Shown here piece after piece: positions 6,991 to 10,533 of a DNA stretch of 10,533 bases. Position numbers and translations under genes: made by a program. Under the pieces are notes generated by a model. That model saw nothing but the letters and a program-made list of their open reading frames with translations, was not told the origin of the DNA and ran no database searches. The stretch comes from an uncultured Lachnospiraceae bacterium (lineage in GTDB: Bacteria > Bacillota > Clostridia > Lachnospirales > Lachnospiraceae): NCBI GenBank assembly GCA_910579325.1, contig CAJTTU010000111.1, forward strand, positions 1 through 10,533. The letters are read 5' to 3'. Positions within the stretch are counted from its first letter, which is position 1. Every line of letters begins with the position of its first letter.

Positions 6991-9126
6991 CTACATAATC
7001 GGCTCCAGCTTCAGTACCGGATGGTTCTTCTCGTTCAGGAAAGCCATCAGCGTCTCCTCGTCCGTAGCGATCGTCTCGTCCGCGATCATATCGCTGAAAT
7101 TGTCGATGCCGTATTTTTCCTTGGCCGACTGGTTCAGACGCTCAGCCACGTCATCTTTCAGTTCCTTGGGCATCCACACGATCCGCTCGAAGCCACCCTC
7201 AGCGCTCATAAACTTCTTGGAAGCAATGAAATGCCTTCCGTGTCCCATAAAGCCGGGAGTCTGCACGCCGCCGCCTGTCATGGAGGCCAGCTCGCCGAAG
7301 GTCATGCCAAGCGGCGTGATGCCTGCATACTCGCGGTTAGCAATAATTACGCCGTTGGAGAATGGCTCGATGCCGCAGATGCACTCGAAGCATCCGCAGG
7401 AGGTCATGGGATCTTCCATGATAGAGTACAGTGTCACCCTGCTCAACGCGCCGTGGGTAGCCTCCTCCACCATCCGGTTGGCGTCCGGATAAACGCCCTT
7501 AACCTCATCCTCACAGCCTTCCTTGGAAATAGGCTGGCAGGGGCCGGTGGGGGTCAGTTCCTTGGTAGCTTTCGCGTCCAGCCATGACACGGCTCCGCAC
7601 AGGCCCAACCGCTCAGGCGTTACCACGCAACAGTGAGAAGGCGCAAAGGACTGGCACAGCGTGCAGGTGTAGAATACGTCCACGCTCTCATCCGTCAATG
7701 ATTTCAGACGCTCATCTCTTGCCCCGTAAGCCGGCATGGCTACATGATCAAGTACATCCTGCACCTTCGCCGTATCGGTTACGATGGTCACCTGGCACTT
7801 GTCTACCACAATATCGAACTCGTCCATAATCATCGTGTAAAGCACCTCCGCGAAATGGGTCAGGCGAAGGCCGCTTTCAAAAGCCTCCTTGCTGATACGG
7901 ACACGGAGCTGGTTTCTCTGCCCGGTGTGCATCACGCCTTCCATATAGTTGAACCAGGCATGGATTTTACGCTCGATTACGGATTCAAAATCAGGCTGCA
8001 TCTTCTCGCCGAACACCTCTACCATCGTGGCCAGCGCATAGGTCTGTCCGGCCTCCAGCCCGTCCAGATCTTTGCCGATGATGGTGATCTTATGATCCTC
8101 GATCTCATCCTCCGCCTTCGTCTGCACCAGCTCGCAGGTGGGCTGTTTATGGGAGCTGAATTCCACCTCCATATCGCTCTTACGGATAATCTCGCCCTCA
8201 AAAGCAGAAGCGAAGGCAACCGGAATATTCAGTTCCTTCACCTTGATCTTGATGTTACGCAGCTCTAAGGATTTCTTTACGGTCATGGCATGATCGGTCA
8301 CAGATTCCAGGGCGCCCGGCACCTGATTCTCTCCCAGGTCGATATCGGCCACTACCGGAAAGCCCAGGGCGATGGCGCCTGCGCCCGCAGATACGGCCAC
8401 CTCGTCCAGGGCGCCGAAGGTATTGACAAACGCAGGGACTCTCTCCTTGGTGTAGGCCAGAAGTCCCGGCAGATCCCCAGGGGTCACATTGCCGAAGATC
8501 AGCGCAGCACGGATAGCGACAGTCACCACATGAATGACGGAGGTCACATCATGTCCCAGCGGAACCACACGGAAGTCAAGTCCCACCTTTACGCCGCCGT
8601 CAATGCACTGCTCGATCACGTCGCCGATCAGGAAGGTCATAATACCCTTGCTCTGGTAATCCTTTACTATATTTACCACATCTTCCCCATTGTCAGCCTT
8701 TCCAAGCACGACGGCCACACCCGGGATATCGCCGGTTACCAGCGGTACGCCGAGAGAACGAATCACCGGATCCGGCACGAAGCCGATGCCGCTGTCCGCC
8801 TCGTAAGGGTTCTCACTTTCCATATATTTCAAGGCTTCGATAATCTCCGCTCCTACCGCCGTAGCAAGGCCTGCGTTCAATGCGTCGCCCAGTTCTTCCT
8901 TATTGGTAATCAGGCTTTTCATCACGCCTACGCAGGCGGGCAGATCTCCAAGCCTTGCCACCTTTACGCCGGTCGCCGCATAGATCGCGGGCAGGAAATA
9001 GGCCGTATCCGGCATCGCCACCTTCTGATCCTCTCCATGTTTCGCGATCGCGTCGTTTACCGCCTTTTCAGTCAGCCCGAAAACCGCGTTGGAACCTCCA
9101 TAAATCAAATCTGTTAATGCACTCAT
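6991..9126 (-). CDS. acsB: Acetyl-CoA synthase (CODH/ACS complex beta/alpha subunit)
   Basis: Catalyses the last step of the Wood-Ljungdahl pathway: joining CO, the methyl group of the corrinoid protein and CoA into acetyl-CoA, in the CODH/ACS complex. The product has 711 residues (about 729 in Moorella thermoacetica). The A-cluster ligands are all in place: C488 and C491 in YTCTLCQSFAPSHCC, C500 at the end of that motif, C510 in ERLGLCGAVSWLDAKA, and C577-G578-C579 in PMTSCGCFECICG, with the same spacing as Moorella C506, C509, C518, C528 and C595-G596-C597. PGFMGHGRHFIASKKF and the PIM ending are also typical. The start is either the ATG at 9126 (AGGAG 11 bases away) or a GTG at 9132 (5 bases away); homologues favour MSALTDL. 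It has its own promoter and no acs genes beside it. No terminator is seen before the IS element. Confidence 0.96.
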   Translation of the reverse strand: MSALTDLIYGGSNAVFGLTEKAVNDAIAKHGEDQKVAMPDTAYFLPAIYAATGVKVARLGDLPACVGVMKSLITNKEELGDALNAGLATAVGAEIIEALKYMESENPYEADSGIGFVPDPVIRSLGVPLVTGDIPGVAVVLGKADNGEDVVNIVKDYQSKGIMTFLIGDVIEQCIDGGVKVGLDFRVVPLGHDVTSVIHVVTVAIRAALIFGNVTPGDLPGLLAYTKERVPAFVNTFGALDEVAVSAGAGAIALGFPVVADIDLGENQVPGALESVTDHAMTVKKSLELRNIKIKVKELNIPVAFASAFEGEIIRKSDMEVEFSSHKQPTCELVQTKAEDEIEDHKITIIGKDLDGLEAGQTYALATMVEVFGEKMQPDFESVIERKIHAWFNYMEGVMHTGQRNQLRVRISKEAFESGLRLTHFAEVLYTMIMDEFDIVVDKCQVTIVTDTAKVQDVLDHVAMPAYGARDERLKSLTDESVDVFYTCTLCQSFAPSHCCVVTPERLGLCGAVSWLDAKATKELTPTGPCQPISKEGCEDEVKGVYPDANRMVEEATHGALSRVTLYSIMEDPMTSCGCFECICGIEPFSNGVIIANREYAGITPLGMTFGELASMTGGGVQTPGFMGHGRHFIASKKFMSAEGGFERIVWMPKELKDDVAERLNQSAKEKYGIDNFSDMIADETIATDEETLMAFLNEKNHPVLKLEPIM

Positions 9127-9177
9127 AATCACTGTCTCTCCTTTTATTTATTTTTATCAATTGTTTTTACGGCATAG

Positions 9178-9206
9178 ATTTTAGCACTATTGGAAATGGA
9201 AGTCAA
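9178..9206 (-). promoter_or_regulatory. Sigma-A promoter of acsB
   Basis: On the minus strand TTGACT (9206-9201), a 17-base spacer and TAAAAT (9183-9178), with an extended TGC just before the -10. Transcription would begin near 9170, giving a leader of about 45 bases before acsB. The spacing and match are very good. Confidence 0.85.
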
Positions 9207-9232
9207 TATTTCCTATTAAAGGGATGGGAAAT
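9192..9232. repeat. Three GGAAAT half-sites around the acsB promoter
   Basis: GGAAAT at 9192-9197, inverted ATTTCC at 9208-9213 and GGAAAT at 9227-9232. The first pair flanks the -35 box with a 10-base gap. They could form an operator; the regulator is unknown and chance is possible in AT-rich DNA. Confidence 0.25.
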
Positions 9233-9249
9233 TTTGCAGCCGCCCCTCC

Positions 9250-10137
9250 TCACCTGACCTCCCGATACTGATACCCCACGGTCTTCTCCTCCAGATATTT
9301 CAGAATCCAGTAAGGATTTACGCTGATTTCCTCACTGGTGCCGGCATTCAGGTACATGCCGACATGAAGATGAACGTCGAAATTCCCTGTTGTTCCCTCC
9401 ACCGTACTGTATCCGGTATCCCCCATAAAGCCCAAAAGCTGCCCGGCCTTCACTTCCGTTCCTTCCACCAGGCCATCGGCGTAAGAAGCCAGATGGGCAT
9501 AGTAAAAATAGCCGCCGGACGGGGATGTAACGCCCACCCGCCAGCCGCCAAGCTCCAGCCATCCAAGCCTTGTCACTGTTCCGTCTGTCATGCTGACGAT
9601 GGGCAGGATGCCCCTTGTGTTTTCCCTGTCCATCAGGTCGATTCCCTCATGGGGGCGTTCACCGCCATAGGTCCGGGGATCGCCCCAGCCGTTTTCGTAA
9701 TACAGCCGCTCCGGATCGTCAGCCGGACTTTTCAGCACCGGAAAACAGCGCAGGTCGGCAAGGGCCGCCTCATACCCGTTGCGCAGCTTCCGGTACTCTA
9801 CCGGCTTCTGATTCTGCATCCCCTCATACAGCTGCTCAAACCGCAAATGGGACAGCGTTTTGGCTGTCCCGGCGAAACGATAGCCTGCGTCGATCATGGC
9901 CGTCGTGATCACGTCATAAGGATTTTCCTCCCACTGGCCCGCCAGCGTATACAGGCAGGCCAGGCCGCCGTCAGGAAAATTCATATTCCGAAAGTCCTCA
10001 CCCGACGCCGTATCATAGGCTAATTGATAATATGATGTATTTACCAGAAAAAAATCATGCAAGAGCAGAATCATCAGCCCTAATATGCAGGTTGGAACAA
10101 TATGGTGCAGAACTGCCCGTTTCAGATATTTCCCCAA
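9250..10137 (-). CDS. Membrane-anchored M23 (LytM-type) metallopeptidase
   Basis: A probable cell-wall peptidase of 295 residues. A single hydrophobic helix at about 13-33 with a basic start (MGKYLKRAVLHH) would anchor it with the rest outside. The C-terminal half is an M23 domain: H163 and D167 in PHEGIDL (HxxxD), H215 in YYAHL, and H256-L257-H258 in VHLHVG, the zinc and catalytic residues, so it appears active. The central 40-140 region is not one I recognise. The start is a TTG at 10137 with AGAGG six bases upstream; a TAG further upstream in frame limits extension, and later starts would cut the membrane helix. It runs towards acsB, 124 bases away; no terminator is visible between them and acsB has its own promoter. 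Confidence 0.87.
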   Translation of the reverse strand: MGKYLKRAVLHHIVPTCILGLMILLLHDFFLVNTSYYQLAYDTASGEDFRNMNFPDGGLACLYTLAGQWEENPYDVITTAMIDAGYRFAGTAKTLSHLRFEQLYEGMQNQKPVEYRKLRNGYEAALADLRCFPVLKSPADDPERLYYENGWGDPRTYGGERPHEGIDLMDRENTRGILPIVSMTDGTVTRLGWLELGGWRVGVTSPSGGYFYYAHLASYADGLVEGTEVKAGQLLGFMGDTGYSTVEGTTGNFDVHLHVGMYLNAGTSEEISVNPYWILKYLEEKTVGYQYREVR

Positions 10138-10199
10138 ACCAAACCTCTGACAGCCTTTTTCTTCTTCCTATATTTATGCAGGGCTGTCTGGTTTCATAC

Positions 10200-10228
10200 T
10201 TGATTCCCCTTCTTGCCCATGGTAAGAT
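10200..10228 (+). promoter_or_regulatory. Promoter of the AAA-like ATPase gene
   Basis: TTGATT (10200-10205), a 17-base spacer and TAAGAT (10223-10228), the -10 preceded by TGG (extended -10). Transcription would start near 10235, 50 bases before the ATPase ATG. This is the only strong promoter seen in the divergent gap 10138-10284; no clear one was found there for the peptidase gene. Confidence 0.65.
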
Positions 10229-10284
10229 AGATGCAGCGCATCTGCTGATGGTTCTGGCATACGGGTAGGAGGTTATTTTTATCG

Positions 10285-10533
10285 ATGACGCGGAAATTCA
10301 ATGTAAATGGAGACTGCAAACCTGAATTGCATTATATGGCAGATATATCCGATAAAATCCATAAAATCGTTCAAATGATTGAGGACGGAGAATATTTTAC
10401 AATCAATCGAGCAAGGCAATATGGGAAAACGACGACGCTTCAGATACTCGGTAAATGCCTGCAGGAAAAATATGAGGTAATCAGTCTGGATTTCCAGATG
10501 CTCAGTCATGCTGATTTTGAAAATGAGCAAAGC
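10285..10533 (+). CDS. AAA-like P-loop ATPase, N-terminal part (runs off window)
   Basis: The first 83 residues of an ATP-binding protein, open to the window end. The start MTRKFNVNGDCKPELHYM and the P-loop region FTINRARQYGKTTTLQIL, then YEVISLDFQML, resemble the AAA-like ATPases that are common, often in many copies, in Lachnospiraceae genomes. The Walker A is a variant: GKT is present, but the glycine normally five positions before it is arginine, as I recall for this group. The ATG follows AGGAGG (10267-10272) with a long 12-base gap. Cellular role unknown; the C-terminal part that would define it lies outside the window. Confidence 0.8.
   Translation, partial: MTRKFNVNGDCKPELHYMADISDKIHKIVQMIEDGEYFTINRARQYGKTTTLQILGKCLQEKYEVISLDFQMLSHADFENEQS

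Noticed and set aside
8290..9117. Long plus-strand open frames opposite acsB (also 7744-8268 and 6949-7587)
   Set aside because: Fully antisense to acsB, with no family resemblance and no convincing ribosome binding sites.
9364..10023. A 219-residue open frame opposite the M23 peptidase
   Set aside because: The minus-strand frame has all the M23 catalytic residues, whereas this one shows no domain.
10032..10268. A 78-residue plus-strand open frame before the ATPase gene
   Set aside because: About half overlaps the peptidase gene on the other strand and the rest is the divergent promoter region; no family resemblance and no ribosome binding site.
1..10533. CRISPR arrays, tRNA or rRNA genes, and phage genes
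   Set aside because: No regularly spaced direct repeats, no tRNA-like cloverleaf with CCA-type end and no rRNA signature were seen on either strand.

Overview
The window looks like chromosomal DNA of an anaerobic, gut-type Firmicute, most likely an acetogenic Lachnospiraceae (Blautia-like). The evidence is a complete acetyl-CoA synthase gene (acsB), a pyruvate formate-lyase (PFL) operon with strong AGGAGG-type ribosome binding sites, an ISL3-family element, and the start of an AAA-like ATPase of a type I associate with Lachnospiraceae. The genus is an inference.

Layout. Positions 1-2566 (minus strand) hold a PFL operon. It contains a PFL catalytic subunit that stops before the glycyl-radical domain, an 80-residue separate protein that is that domain, and the start of the radical-SAM activating enzyme pflA, which runs off the window. 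The two PFL pieces are in the same reading frame and separated by one amber codon, but the small piece has its own strong ribosome binding site and ATG. Positions 2567-2868 are non-coding, with candidate promoters, a hexamer array, a leader inverted repeat and the terminator of the next operon. Positions 2869-5257 (minus) hold a damaged MFS transporter gene (frameshift, probably also missing the second membrane helix) behind a UroD/MtaA-like gene. The 5' end of the UroD gene has been replaced by the end of an ISL3-type element (about 5203-6943). The element's own transposase (plus strand) carries two compensating frameshifts. Positions 6991-9126 (minus) encode acetyl-CoA synthase from a clear sigma-A promoter. 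Positions 9250-10137 (minus) encode a membrane-anchored M23 peptidase. A plus-strand AAA-like ATPase gene begins at 10285 and continues past the end.

How it fits together. PFL makes acetyl-CoA and formate from pyruvate. Formate can enter the methyl branch of the Wood-Ljungdahl pathway, whose last step, acetyl-CoA assembly, is done by AcsB. The UroD-like protein and transporter resemble methyl-group or small-molecule catabolic modules, but both look damaged. The most notable feature is the two-gene PFL with a minimal glycyl-radical domain made as its own polypeptide.
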